The notes: generated from the letters alone by a model not told the origin. Positions 36,012-45,427 are shown, counted from the stretch's first letter. The stretch is 64,000 nucleotides of DNA from VXNE01 sp965208745 (GCA_965208745.1 CBDBPN010000004.1:496001-560000); one strand, 5' to 3'. Made by a program: numbers and translations.

Positions 36012-39000
36012 GCCGCGGCCGCCGCGAGGGCCTGTCCGGCCCGCACCGCCTGTCCCTTCGAGACGAGCACTTCCCCGACGACGCCAGCGGCCGGAGCGGC
36101 CACCTCGAACTCCGCCTTCATCGACTCCACGACGAACAGCACGTCCCCGGCCTCCACGCGCTGGCCGGCGCGAACGTGGACGGACCACACCGAGCCCGCC
36201 AGTGGACTCGCCACGAACGCGGCGCCGTCCACGTCCGCCGCAGGCGCCGCCGCCCCGTCCGTTTCCTCGGCCTCGAACGTGAGCACGCCGCGCGCCTTCC
36301 AGTCCTCGAGTTCCGCCGCGAAGGCCGCTCGCCGCCGCGTCTCGAACGACGCGATCTCGGAGGCCCGTTCCGTGAGGAACGCGCGATGGCGGTCATGGTC
36401 GAAGACGCCTGGCTCGATGTCGATGTCGAGGGCGCCCCGGGGGAAGGCCTCGCGCATCTCCACGAGTTCCGCGGCACTCACTTCGTGGAAGCGGATCCGG
36501 TCGAACGGCCGCAGGAGCCAGTGCTCGTCGAAGGCGCGGCCCCGCCGGTGCCGGTTCCACACCTGCAGCGTGCGCCCGACGAACTGGTAGCCGCCCGGGC
36601 CCTCCATGCCGTAGATGCAGAGGTAGGCGCCGCCGATGCCGACGGAGTTCTCCGCGGTCCAGGTCCGGGCGGGGTTGTACTTCGTCGTCACGAGCCGGTG
36701 CCGGGGATCGACGGGGGTGGCGACCGGAGCGCCGAGATAGACGTCGCCAAGCCCCATCACGAGGTACTCGGCGCCGAAGACGATGTCCTTTACCGCCTGG
36801 CGGTCCGGCAGGCCATTGATGCGCCGGATGAACTCGATGTTGTCGGGACACCAGGGCGCGTCCGCGCGCACCCCCCGCACGTAACGGTCGATCGCGGCGC
36901 GGCAGGCAGGGTCGTCCCACGACAGCGGCAGGTGCACGATCCTCGACGTCACCCGGGGCTCCGCCGTGCGCGCCCGCTCGAAGTGCGGCGTGAGCGCGCG
37001 GGCGAGGTCCGGCGCCGAGCGCAGCTTCGGATCGAAGCGGATGAGTACCGAGCGGATGCCGGCCGTCATCTCGAGCACGCCCGGAATCCGTTCCTCGGCG
37101 ATCGCTGCCTCGAGCCCGTGTACGCGCAGGCGCAGTCCGGTGTCGAGAACGGGAGGGCCGAACTCCACCAGGAGGGCGTCCTGGGCGGCGCGGCGCACGC
37201 GGATATCGGCGACCTCCGCGACGATCGGATCCTCAACGCGTCCCCGCACGATGGCCGGCGCCGCGAAGGCCCGGGTCGCCGAGCCTGCGGCGATGGCCGC
37301 GTCGCGTTCGCGCGCAATCCGGTTCGCCTCAACCTCCGTCACGGCGACGAGCCGCACGCGGTCCCCGGCGCCGAGCTGGCCGAGTTTCCAGCGGTCCGCC
37401 TCGATCACGGCGGCGGGACACACGAAGCCGCCGAGGCTCGGCCCGTCCGGTCCCAGGATGACGGGCATGTCGCCGGTGAAGTCGATCGCGCCGAACGCGT
37501 AGGCATTGTCGTGGACGTTGGACGGATGCAGGCCCGCGTCGCCGCCGTCGGGGCGTGCCCACTGGAGGCGGGGGCCGACGAGACGTACGCCCGTCCGGCT
37601 CGAATGGTAGTGCACGGTCCACTCCGCGCCGAGGAAGGCATCGAGGTCCGCCTTCGTCAGGAAGTCGTCCGTGCAATGGGGCCCCATCGTCACGCGCAGC
37701 ACGTGACGCGCGTCCAGGGACGGCGCGCCGGCGCCGATGTCGGAGCCCCTGGCGTCCGGCGCTCTACCGACCCGGAGCACGTCCCCCGCCGCGAGTGCGC
37801 GCCCGTTTATCCCGCCAATGGCCCCGAGCGTGAAGGTCGCCGCGGAGCCCATGACCTTCGGCACTTCCAACCCACCTGCGAAGAGCACGTAGGCGCGCAC
37901 GCCCGACTTCACGTCGCCTAGCGTCAACACGTCGCCCTGGTCCACAACGAAGGGCCGCCAGGTCTTCGGGCGCCCGGCGCCCGTCGAACGGTCGAGGCGG
38001 AATTCGACGGCACCCGCGACCAGGACCGTCGCCGGACCGTGGAAGGCGAGCCTCGGACCCGCAACGGTGATCTCGAGCCCGGGCGCGCCCTCGGCGTTGC
38101 CGAGCAGCCGGTTGCCGAGGCGAAACGAGAGATCGTCCATCGGCCCGGACGGCGGCACGCCGACGTGCCAGTACCCCATCCGCCCCGGCCAGGCCTGCAC
38201 CGTGGTCTGGGGGCCCGGCGCCAGCACTTCGAGCGTGCGCGGCCGATAGTCCAGGGTAGTCAGCGTGGCCGTGTCGTGCCGGGCCGCCGCGAACGCGTCG
38301 CAGCCGAGCGCCTGGTGCAGGTATGCGCGGTTGGTTTCGACGCCGTGCACGACGCTCTCCTCGAGCGCGGTGCGCAGCCGGCGGCGCGCCGCTTCCCGGG
38401 TCGGCGCGTACGCCATGACCTTGGCCAGCAACGAGTCGTAGAGCGGCGACACCTCGGTGCCCGAGCGCAGCCAGGTGTCGGTACGCAGGCCCGGGCCTTC
38501 CGGGAACGCGACGACGGACAGGTACCCCGGCGTCGGCCGGAAGCCGCGGTTCGGGTCTTCCGCGCAGAGGCGCGCCTGGATCGCGCAGCCGGACGCGGAG
38601 AGATCCGCGGTCAGGGAGTCGAGGGGCGGCAGCTCGCCGGCCGCGAGTTCGAGCATCCAGCGGACGAGGTCGACGCCGTACACGAGTTCCGTGACCCCGT
38701 GCTCCACCTGCAGCCGGGTGTTGACCTCGAGGAAGGTCGCCTCCTCGCGGTCCGGGTCGTAGAGGAACTCGACGGTGCCCGCGCTGCGGTAGGAGACGCT
38801 CGCGAGCAGCGCCCGGGCGTCCTCGTGCATACGGCGGCGCATGCCCTCGGGCAGGTTCGGCGCCGGGCACTCCTCGACAACCTTCTGGTGGCGGCGCTGC
38901 AGGGAGCAGTCCCGGTCCCCGAGGATTGCCACGCCCCCGGCGCCGTCGCCGAACGCCTGCACCTCCACGTGGCGCGGCGCGGGTATACAGCGTTCGACGA

Positions 39001-39589
39001 ACAGGCGCGTATCCCCGAAGGCGCTGCCCGCGAGGCGTTCCACGGCGGAGAACCGTTCCGCGAGCGCCTCGGCATCCTCGCAGCGCTGCATGCCGATGCC
39101 GCCTCCTCCAGCGGAACTCTTGAGCATCACCGGGTAGCCGACGGTCGCCGCCTCCCGGAGCGCGTCCTCGACGTCCGCGAGCACGCCGCTGCCCGGCAGC
39201 AGGGTGACGCCCGCGTCCGTCGCGAGCCGCCGCGCCTCGTGCTTGAGGCCGAAGCGGGCGAGGTGCTCCGGCCGGGGGCCCACGAAGGCAACGCCGCGCT
39301 CGGCCAGCGCCCGCGCGAAGGCGGCGTTCTCGCTCAGGAACCCGTAACCGGGATGCACCGCGTCCGCGCCGGAGCGGTCCACCGCCTCGAGCAGCTTGCC
39401 GATGTCGAGGTAGGTATCGGCAACGCCGCCGTCGCCGAGCGGGTGCGCTTCCCGGGCGGCTTCCACGTGCAGCGCGCCGCGGTCCGCGTGGGCGTACACG
39501 GCGGCGCTCGCCACACCCATGGCGTCCAGCGTGCGGCAGATGCGCACGGCGATCTCGCCGCGGTTGGCGATGAGTACCTTGCGGAACAT
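36008..39589 (-). CDS. Biotin-dependent guanidine/urea carboxylase
   Basis: A 1193-residue multidomain enzyme. Residues about 1-450 form biotin carboxylase (MFRKVLIANRGEIAVRICRT; KSSAGGGGIGMQRC; FLEVNTRLQVEHGVTE). About 470-770 is the AHS2/KipA-type domain and about 800-1010 the AHS1/KipI-type domain of the carboxyltransferase. The C-terminal biotin carrier has VVESMKAEF with biotinyl Lys1158. Originally called urea carboxylase; enzymes in guanidine-riboswitch operons prefer guanidine and make carboxyguanidine, which DUF1989 deiminases turn into allophanate. The gene order here fits guanidine (inference). Start ATG 39589. Confidence 0.95.
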   Translation of the reverse strand: MFRKVLIANRGEIAVRICRTLDAMGVASAAVYAHADRGALHVEAAREAHPLGDGGVADTYLDIGKLLEAVDRSGADAVHPGYGFLSENAAFARALAERGVAFVGPRPEHLARFGLKHEARRLATDAGVTLLPGSGVLADVEDALREAATVGYPVMLKSSAGGGGIGMQRCEDAEALAERFSAVERLAGSAFGDTRLFVERCIPAPRHVEVQAFGDGAGGVAILGDRDCSLQRRHQKVVEECPAPNLPEGMRRRMHEDARALLASVSYRSAGTVEFLYDPDREEATFLEVNTRLQVEHGVTELVYGVDLVRWMLELAAGELPPLDSLTADLSASGCAIQARLCAEDPNRGFRPTPGYLSVVAFPEGPGLRTDTWLRSGTEVSPLYDSLLAKVMAYAPTREAARRRLRTALEESVVHGVETNRAYLHQALGCDAFAAARHDTATLTTLDYRPRTLEVLAPGPQTTVQAWPGRMGYWHVGVPPSGPMDDLSFRLGNRLLGNAEGAPGLEITVAGPRLAFHGPATVLVAGAVEFRLDRSTGAGRPKTWRPFVVDQGDVLTLGDVKSGVRAYVLFAGGLEVPKVMGSAATFTLGAIGGINGRALAAGDVLRVGRAPDARGSDIGAGAPSLDARHVLRVTMGPHCTDDFLTKADLDAFLGAEWTVHYHSSRTGVRLVGPRLQWARPDGGDAGLHPSNVHDNAYAFGAIDFTGDMPVILGPDGPSLGGFVCPAAVIEADRWKLGQLGAGDRVRLVAVTEVEANRIARERDAAIAAGSATRAFAAPAIVRGRVEDPIVAEVADIRVRRAAQDALLVEFGPPVLDTGLRLRVHGLEAAIAEERIPGVLEMTAGIRSVLIRFDPKLRSAPDLARALTPHFERARTAEPRVTSRIVHLPLSWDDPACRAAIDRYVRGVRADAPWCPDNIEFIRRINGLPDRQAVKDIVFGAEYLVMGLGDVYLGAPVATPVDPRHRLVTTKYNPARTWTAENSVGIGGAYLCIYGMEGPGGYQFVGRTLQVWNRHRRGRAFDEHWLLRPFDRIRFHEVSAAELVEMREAFPRGALDIDIEPGVFDHDRHRAFLTERASEIASFETRRRAAFAAELEDWKARGVLTFEAEETDGAAAPAADVDGAAFVASPLAGSVWSVHVRAGQRVEAGDVLFVVESMKAEFEVAAPAAGVVGEVLVSKGQAVRAGQALAAAAA

Positions 39590-39613
39590 GGGCTCGTCCG
39601 ACCGCGTCCGCGC

Positions 39614-40261
39614 TCAGCCCGCCTGCCGCCAGACCGCCAGCTCGATCGGGGTCGGGTTGTAGCCGTTGCAGGGGTTGTTGAGCTGCGGGCAGTTCGAGAT
39701 CAGGACGAGGATGTCCATCTCGGCGATCAGTTCGACGTACTTGCCGGGGGCGCTGATGCCGTCCTCGAACGTGAGCCCGCCGTCGGGCGTCACGGGCACG
39801 TTCATGAAGAAGTTGATGTTGTGCGTGATGTCGCGCTTGCTGAGACCCCATTCCGCGTGAGTGTTGACCGCGAGCAGCCAGCTGTCGCGGCACGAGTGCA
39901 TGCTCTTCTTCTCGAGCGCGTAGCGGACGGTGTTGCTCTCGCCGGCGCAGGCGCCGCCGAGCGTGTCGTGCCGCCCGCAGGTGTCGGCGACGATCGTCAG
40001 CATCGGGTTGCCCTCGTCAGAGAGCAGCGTCGTGCCGGCGGAGAGGTACAGGTTGCCCTGTTCCCGCATCGTGTCGAACGCGCTGTAGCGCTCGTGCGGG
40101 TTGTTGGCGTTGAAGAACAGCGTGTCCACCGCCTGGTTCCCCTCGAGGTCCGTGATCCGGAAGGTGTCGCCGGCGCCGATGGTGTCGATCCAGTACTCCC
40201 CGGCCGGGACGGTCTCCCGCCGGTCCGCCACGTCCACAGACAGGTTGCTTGCCTTGAGCAT
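39614..40261 (-). CDS. DUF1989 protein, carboxyguanidine deiminase-type subunit
   Basis: A 215-residue DUF1989 (urea carboxylase-associated) protein with GDTFRITDLEGNQAVDTLFF, CGRHDTLGGACAGESNT, THNINFFMNVPV and ILVLISNCPQLNNPCNGYNP, whose Cys/His are likely metal ligands. Members encoded next to guanidine carboxylase form a heteromeric carboxyguanidine deiminase. The second subunit gene is directly upstream. I cannot tell which of the two is the A or B subunit. Confidence 0.93.
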   Translation of the reverse strand: MLKASNLSVDVADRRETVPAGEYWIDTIGAGDTFRITDLEGNQAVDTLFFNANNPHERYSAFDTMREQGNLYLSAGTTLLSDEGNPMLTIVADTCGRHDTLGGACAGESNTVRYALEKKSMHSCRDSWLLAVNTHAEWGLSKRDITHNINFFMNVPVTPDGGLTFEDGISAPGKYVELIAEMDILVLISNCPQLNNPCNGYNPTPIELAVWRQAG

Positions 40262-40281
40262 TGCGGTCCCTCCTCGGGTCC

Positions 40282-41001
40282 TCACGCGCCGAGCGCGTAG
40301 AGGTAGTTGTTCATGAAGCCGCGGCCGTTCTCCTCGCGGGACAGGCGGCAGGGATCGTCGTCCGCCACCGGTTCGGCGAGGCTCAGCCGGTAGCCGATGG
40401 GGCGCCGCGGGTACTCGGCGGCCGCGTTCAGGGGATGCGGGCAGGTGTGGAGCACGACCAGGGTCGGCATCTCGAAGCGCAGCGTGACCGTGGCGCCCGG
40501 CCTCGAGTGGTCCGGGACGAACGTCATCGCGCCGTCGTCCGCGGCGTCCACCCGCGAGAACCAGTTCACGTTCGCGGCGAAGTCGCGCCGCCCGAGGCCG
40601 TACTTGCCGAGTTCGACGAGGAACGAATCGCGGCCGTTGCGGTAGTAGTCGTTGCGCGCTTCCTGGTAGGTCAGCGCTCCCCACCTGCGGCGCACGATCA
40701 CCGCGTTGCAGGTGCCGCTAGAGGCGTCGTGCCAGCCGACGTCGTCCGCGACCACGGAGCAGAAGATCCGCCCCATGTCCGAGTAGAGGCAGTGGCCCGC
40801 GGTGAGCCGGAACGTGTGCTGGCACTTCAGCGTGTCCGGCAGGTTGAGCCGTTCGAGCGGGTTGCCCGGGTTGTACGCCAGCATCGCCGCATTGCCGCCG
40901 CCCTCGACGTCCACCAGTTCCAGCTGGACACCGGGGTTGGCGACGAACGACCAGTGGCTGCCGCCGGGCAGCACGTCTTCGTAGAGCACGTCAGGGCGCA
41001 T
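40282..41001 (-). CDS. DUF1989 protein, second carboxyguanidine deiminase-type subunit
   Basis: A 239-residue paralogue of the next gene, with GNAAMLAYNPGNPLERLNLP, DTLKCQHTFRLTAGHCLYSD, FAANVNWFSRVDA and LVVLHTCPHPLN. It starts inside the end of the ABC ATPase gene (11-base overlap), tying importer and enzyme synthesis together. With its partner it would deaminate carboxyguanidine to allophanate. Confidence 0.93.
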   Translation of the reverse strand: MRPDVLYEDVLPGGSHWSFVANPGVQLELVDVEGGGNAAMLAYNPGNPLERLNLPDTLKCQHTFRLTAGHCLYSDMGRIFCSVVADDVGWHDASSGTCNAVIVRRRWGALTYQEARNDYYRNGRDSFLVELGKYGLGRRDFAANVNWFSRVDAADDGAMTFVPDHSRPGATVTLRFEMPTLVVLHTCPHPLNAAAEYPRRPIGYRLSLAEPVADDDPCRLSREENGRGFMNNYLYALGA

Positions 41002-41767
41002 GTTCTTCTCCGGGTTTGACGTTGATGTCGTCCAGGATCGAGTCGGCGCGCCGCCGGTGTCCGACCGGCAGGTCGAACGTGATCGTCGCGCCGTAGAGGT
41101 CAGGCTCGTGGGGGTCGACCCGCGGCTTGTCGAAGACGAGCAGGCGCGAGCCGAGGCTGAAGCCCTCGGCGATGTCGTGGGTGATCATGAAGACCGTGAG
41201 GTCGAGCTCGCGGTGCAGTTCGCGCACGAGGTCGTGCATGTCGGAACGGATGCCCGGGTCGAGGGCCCCGAAAGGCTCGTCGAGGAGCAGGATGCGCGGC
41301 TCCGTGATGAGGGTCTGCGCGAGCGCCAGGCGCTGCTGCATGCCGCCGGAGAGTTCCGACGGGTAGTTGTGCGCGGAACGCTCGAGGCCGACCCGCTCAA
41401 GCATCTCCCGGGCCCGGGCCACGTTCCGGGCGCGGCGGCGTCCGAACGTCCGGCCGAGCCAGGGCGCGTCGCCGAGGTCGAGCCCGAGCAGGACGTTGCC
41501 GAGCACGGTCAGGTGCGGGAACACCGAGTAGCGCTGGAAGACGACCCCCCGGTCGGCCCGCGGTTCCGGCACGAGCGGCGCGCCCTCGATGCGGATCGTG
41601 CCCTCGCACGGCTCGACCTCGCCGAGGAGCATCCTCAAGAATGTGGTCTTGCCGCAGCCCGACGCGCCGACGATCGTGACGAACTCGTTCTTCTCCACGC
41701 GCAGGCGCACGTTCTCGAGCACGGTCTTGCCCGGATAGCGCTTCCAGACGTTGCGGACCTCGATCAT
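40991..41767 (-). CDS. ABC transporter ATP-binding protein (nitrate/sulfonate/guanidine type)
   Basis: A 258-residue ABC ATPase. Walker A GASGCGKTT (residues 34-42), Q-loop VVFQRYSVFPHL, signature LSGGMQQRLALAQTL, Walker B LLLDEPFGALDP and switch His in MITHDIAEGF. It powers uptake through the permease encoded 2 bases upstream. The type matches SsuB/TauB-like importers found in urea-carboxylase regions. Confidence 0.95.
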   Translation of the reverse strand: MIEVRNVWKRYPGKTVLENVRLRVEKNEFVTIVGASGCGKTTFLRMLLGEVEPCEGTIRIEGAPLVPEPRADRGVVFQRYSVFPHLTVLGNVLLGLDLGDAPWLGRTFGRRRARNVARAREMLERVGLERSAHNYPSELSGGMQQRLALAQTLITEPRILLLDEPFGALDPGIRSDMHDLVRELHRELDLTVFMITHDIAEGFSLGSRLLVFDKPRVDPHEPDLYGATITFDLPVGHRRRADSILDDINVKPGEEHAP

Positions 41768-41769
41768 CG

Positions 41770-42576
41770 TCACGCCCCGTACCAGGGGAAGCAGCGCCGG
41801 TTGAGCTGCCGCAGCCCGAAGTCGAGCGCGAAGGCGAGCACGGTGATCCACGCCACGTACGGGAGGATGACGTCCATCGCGAGATACCGGCGCACCAGGA
41901 AGATGCGGTAGCCGAGCCCATCGGTCGAAGCGATCGCCTCCGCGGCGATCAGGAACAGCCACGCGCTGCCGAGGGACAGGCGCACGCCGTCGACGAGGCG
42001 CGGGAACACCTGCGGCAGCACGACGCGCAACGCGATCTGCCAGCTCGTGGCGTCCAGCGTCTGCGCCTTGATGAGCTGTTCCCGCGGCAGCTCCCGGACG
42101 CGTTGCTCGACATCGCGCATGAGGAACGGCGCCGTGCCGAGCACGATCAGCATCACCTTGGCGAGTTCGCCGACGCCGAACACGATGAACAGGACCGGCA
42201 AGATCGCGAGCGGCGGGATCATCGACAGCGCCCGCACCGCCGGGGAGGCGAACGCGCCGAACCAGGGGAGGAGACCGTTCGGCACCCCGACCGCGAGACC
42301 CACCGCCGCGCCCACGAAGACGCCCGTCAGGAGGCGTTGGAGGCTCGCGGCCGTGTCCGTCCAGAAGATGTAGTCGCCGGTGCGGCGGTCGGGCTCGAAG
42401 GCGACCCGCTCGACCGCGGCGCCGATGCTCGCGAGCCCCGGCAGCAGCTTGTCGTCGGGGTTCTCCGCGAGCCGGATGCCCGACGCCACGACGTAGAGGA
42501 CCAGCGCGAGCGCGAACGGCACCGCCGCGCTCGCGAGGACACCTAAGCCGCCCGGACGGCGGTTGATGAGACGCAT
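41770..42576 (-). CDS. ABC transporter permease
   Basis: A 268-residue membrane protein of the SsuC/TauC type. Membrane segments include ALALVLYVVASGI, LLTGVFVGAAVGLAVGVP, ILPVLFIVFGVG and WLFLIAAEAIAST. The ATPase-contacting EAA-like loop lies around EQLIKAQTLDATSWQIALRV. It sits between the binding-protein and ATPase genes. In this operon the cargo is most likely guanidine or a guanidine-releasing compound (inference from the riboswitch). Confidence 0.94.
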   Translation of the reverse strand: MRLINRRPGGLGVLASAAVPFALALVLYVVASGIRLAENPDDKLLPGLASIGAAVERVAFEPDRRTGDYIFWTDTAASLQRLLTGVFVGAAVGLAVGVPNGLLPWFGAFASPAVRALSMIPPLAILPVLFIVFGVGELAKVMLIVLGTAPFLMRDVEQRVRELPREQLIKAQTLDATSWQIALRVVLPQVFPRLVDGVRLSLGSAWLFLIAAEAIASTDGLGYRIFLVRRYLAMDVILPYVAWITVLAFALDFGLRQLNRRCFPWYGA

Positions 42577-42611
42577 GAGTCCGGCCCCTCCTCCGGCTCA
42601 GTCCCGGCGGA

Positions 42612-43679
42612 CTAGATCTCCCCGTCCGCCGCCATCTGCATGTAGGTATCGTCGAAGCGGAGCTTCACGTTGGTCTCGGAGCCGAGCACCGCGCCGCCGG
42701 GCAACTCGATGCCGATGAACTCGGGTCCCGGCGCGCCTTCGCCGAGCAGGCCGTGCAGGTACGAGAAGGCCGCGACGTTCGTCATCGTGTCGCTGAGCGC
42801 GCCGGAGCGGACGAACTCCACCGCCGGCGCCGGCTCGTAGAACATCTGCGTCGCCGCGAGCTGGGCCTCGTAGCCCGCCAGGTCCGTACCGGAGGCTTCC
42901 GCCATGAGCGTCTTCGCCGCGTCGCCGTCGGCGCCGGCGGCGGACATCACCGCCATGGTCTCGTACCAGGCTCCGGCCAGCGCCTTGCCGAGACGCGGAT
43001 CCTCGAGGGCCTCCGTGTTCACCACCAGCATGTCGATGATCTCGCCCGGGATGCTCGAAGAGTCGAAGACGGGGCTCACGTCCGGCATCGCCTGGACCTC
43101 GGCCAATAGCGGGTTCCAGGTCACGACCGACGTGACCTCGTCCGTCGCGAACGCGGCGACGATGTCCGCGTCGGAGGTGTTCACCACCGTCAGGTCGCGC
43201 TCGGTCATGTCGACGCTCGCGAGGGCGCGCGCCAGGAGATAGTGCGACACCGACAGCTCGACGAGGTTCACGTTCTGCCCGCGCAGGTCCGCCACGGTCT
43301 TGTCAGCGCCCTTCAGCACGATACCGTCGTTGCCGTTCGAGAAATCGCCCACGATCAGCGCGGTCGAGTCGACGCCACCCGCTGCGGGGATGGTCAGGGC
43401 GTCCATGTTGGTCATGGTGCAGCCGTCGAAGGCGCCGACGGTGTACTGGTTGATCGACTCGATGTAGTCGTTGAACTGGACCACTTCGATCGTGATGCCG
43501 TACTTCTCGGCCCACTTGTCCACGATGCCGGAACGCTCCGCGTAGTCCCACGGCATCCAGCCGACGTAGATGCTCCAGGCGATGCGGTAGTCGTCCTTCG
43601 CGAACGAGGAGAGCGAGAGGACGCAGAGCGTCGCGGCGAGCAGGGCTCGTCCGATCGAACGGCGGAAGCGGTTTGCCAT
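42612..43679 (-). CDS. Periplasmic substrate-binding protein of the guanidine-region ABC importer
   Basis: A 355-residue exported binding protein. Signal peptide SIGRALLAATLCVLSLSSFA, mature part from KDDYRIAWSIYVGWMPWDY. It has the two-lobed SsuA/TauA-like fold (DLRGQNVNLVELSVSHYLLA; AFATDEVTSVVTWNPLLA). ATG 43679 has a good ribosome site (GGAGG, five bases upstream), whose Shine-Dalgarno can be paired by the riboswitch. It is the first gene of the operon. Confidence 0.95.
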   Translation of the reverse strand: MANRFRRSIGRALLAATLCVLSLSSFAKDDYRIAWSIYVGWMPWDYAERSGIVDKWAEKYGITIEVVQFNDYIESINQYTVGAFDGCTMTNMDALTIPAAGGVDSTALIVGDFSNGNDGIVLKGADKTVADLRGQNVNLVELSVSHYLLARALASVDMTERDLTVVNTSDADIVAAFATDEVTSVVTWNPLLAEVQAMPDVSPVFDSSSIPGEIIDMLVVNTEALEDPRLGKALAGAWYETMAVMSAAGADGDAAKTLMAEASGTDLAGYEAQLAATQMFYEPAPAVEFVRSGALSDTMTNVAAFSYLHGLLGEGAPGPEFIGIELPGGAVLGSETNVKLRFDDTYMQMAADGEI

Positions 43680-43682
43680 GAT

Positions 43683-43715
43683 GGCCTCCTCACGGTTGGT
43701 GTACACGGGGAGGCC
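43683..43715 (-). promoter_or_regulatory. Shine-Dalgarno-sequestering helix of the riboswitch
   Basis: On the coding strand GGCCTCC (43715-43709) is perfectly complementary to GGAGGCC (43689-43683), which contains the Shine-Dalgarno of the first operon gene. A competing pairing of the aptamer tail GGGAG (43727-43723) with CTCCC (43712-43708) would free the ribosome site. The mutually exclusive helices point to translational control by the guanidine riboswitch. Confidence 0.6.
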
Positions 43716-43721
43716 GGCTGC

Positions 43722-43824
43722 TCTCCCGGGCTTTTGTCCCTCCGTGTAACCTTCCGGCGCGAGGCGCGGCAGGTCGAAAGCTCTCGGACCAGGCGTCCCC
43801 GAGGGGACCGGAACCCTAGCTTTC
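43722..43824 (-). promoter_or_regulatory. Guanidine-I (ykkC-yxkD) riboswitch
   Basis: The leader carries the highly conserved class I guanidine aptamer features in order: CTAGGGTTCCGG, CTGGTCCGAGAGC, then ACGGAGGGACAAAAGCCCGG followed by GAGA. It is located 43 bases before the start of the binding-protein gene. It binds guanidinium and switches on detoxification and uptake genes, which fits the carboxylase/deiminase/allophanate operon that follows. The aptamer sequence is seen; ligand response is inferred from the class. Confidence 0.93.
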
Positions 43825-44032
43825 CATTACCAGTTCGAGCGCAGGCTCTCCCTTCGGCTTTGGTTGAAGCAAGGGCCATGCCAACCCGCTCCTGACGCAT
43901 GTCCCGCACTCTCGGCAGGCGCCAGACGCCCGTCGTGCACCTGTTTGATGCAGCCCGTGCACCGCCATGGCGCGACCATGCGCCCGGCGCGCGCCGTGCT
44001 ATAAGTGCGGGGCCCTTCCGCCGGACGCCCCC

Positions 44033-45427
44033 ATGACGCGACCCAACGTCCTCATCTTCTTCACCGACGACCAGCGCTTCGACACGATCTCGGCCCTCGG
44101 CAATCCCGAGGTCCAGACCCCGAACATCGACCGGCTCGTCGCCCGCGGCACCACGTTCACCCACGCCCACATCCCCTGCGGAACGGACGGAGCGATCTGC
44201 ATGCCGAGCCGCGCGATGCTCCACACCGGCCGCACGCTCTTTCACCTGCGCGACGGCGGCACGAGCATCCCCCGCGAGCACACGATGCTCGGCGAGACGC
44301 TGCGCGACGCCGGCTACCGCACCTGGGGCGCCGGCAAGTGGCACAACGGGCGCGAGGCGTTCAATCGGTCCTTCGACGACGGGGACGAGATCATGTTCGG
44401 CGGCATGGCCGACCACTGGAACGTGCCGGTCTACCACTACGATCCCACCGGCCGCTACGACTCCCGGCTGCCCCAGATCGTCCATGCGCGGGAGACGAAC
44501 GAGGTGCTCTGGCGCGAGGCCGACCACGTGCACCCCGGGCGGCACTCGAGCGAACTGCTGTGCGACACGGCGATCGACTTCCTGGGGCAGCAGGAGCCCG
44601 GCCAGCCGTTCTTCTGCTACGTCTCCCTGCTCGCCCCGCACGACCCGCGCTCGATGCCGGAGCGGTTCCGGACGATGTACGCCCCGGAGGACATCGAGCT
44701 GCCGCCGAACTACCTCGGCGGCCATCCCTTCGACAACGGCGGGTTGAAGATCCGCGACGAGGTGCTCGCCGACTTCCCGCGCACGCCCGAGGAGGTACGC
44801 CGGCACATCGCCGAGTACCGGGCCATGATCACCCACCTCGACCACGAGTTCGGGCGGGTGCTGGACGCGCTCGACGAGACCGGCCTGGCGGAAAACACCC
44901 TCATCGTCTTCGCCGGCGACAACGGCCTGGCGGTGGGCCAGCACGGGCTCATGGGCAAGCAGAACTGCTACGAGCATAGCGTGCGGGTACCGCTGGTCTT
45001 CGCCGGGCCGGGGATCCCGGAGGGCACGCGCACCGACTCCTACGTGTACCTGCTCGACATCTTCCCCACGCTCTGCGAGCTGATCGACATTCCGGCGCCG
45101 GCGACGGTGGAGGGCCAGAGCCTGGTGGGCGCCATGCGCGAGCCCGGGTCGACGGTGCGCGAGACGCTCTACTTCGCGTACGTCTCCCATCAACGCGCGG
45201 TGAAGAACCGCACGCACAAGCTCATCGAGTACGCGGTGCGCGACCGGACCCGCCAGACCCAACTCTTCGACCTCGCGAACGATCCGTGGGAGACGGACAA
45301 CCTCGCGGGCAAGCCCGGCCACGAAGACCTGATCGGGGAGCTGCGCGCGGAGCTGCTGCGGTACCGGAGCACCTGGGAGGACAGCGCGGACCGCGGCCAG
45401 ACGTTCTGGGAACGCTACGATGCCTGA
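44033..45427 (+). CDS. Type I sulfatase
   Basis: A 464-residue sulfatase. N-terminus MTRPNVLIFFTDDQRFDTIS, formylglycine motif Cys56-Met-Pro-Ser-Arg60 followed by AMLHTGR, and the metal site FAGDNGLAVGQHGLMGKQ. No signal peptide. The frame is open further upstream, but conserved sequence starts at ATG 44033. It overlaps the next sulfatase by 8 bases, and the third gene encodes the enzyme that matures both. The sulfate ester substrate is unknown. Confidence 0.94.
   Translation: MTRPNVLIFFTDDQRFDTISALGNPEVQTPNIDRLVARGTTFTHAHIPCGTDGAICMPSRAMLHTGRTLFHLRDGGTSIPREHTMLGETLRDAGYRTWGAGKWHNGREAFNRSFDDGDEIMFGGMADHWNVPVYHYDPTGRYDSRLPQIVHARETNEVLWREADHVHPGRHSSELLCDTAIDFLGQQEPGQPFFCYVSLLAPHDPRSMPERFRTMYAPEDIELPPNYLGGHPFDNGGLKIRDEVLADFPRTPEEVRRHIAEYRAMITHLDHEFGRVLDALDETGLAENTLIVFAGDNGLAVGQHGLMGKQNCYEHSVRVPLVFAGPGIPEGTRTDSYVYLLDIFPTLCELIDIPAPATVEGQSLVGAMREPGSTVRETLYFAYVSHQRAVKNRTHKLIEYAVRDRTRQTQLFDLANDPWETDNLAGKPGHEDLIGELRAELLRYRSTWEDSADRGQTFWERYDA

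Noticed and set aside
36176..40300. Very long plus-strand open frames antisense to the guanidine carboxylase
   Set aside because: They are Arg/His/Gly/Val-rich mirror frames typical of GC-rich coding DNA, without any domain, and the opposite strand has unmistakable enzymes.
41000..42546. Plus-strand frames antisense to the ABC transporter genes
   Set aside because: Highly charged shadow translations (long runs of Glu/Arg/His), while the minus strand has clear Walker motifs and membrane helices.
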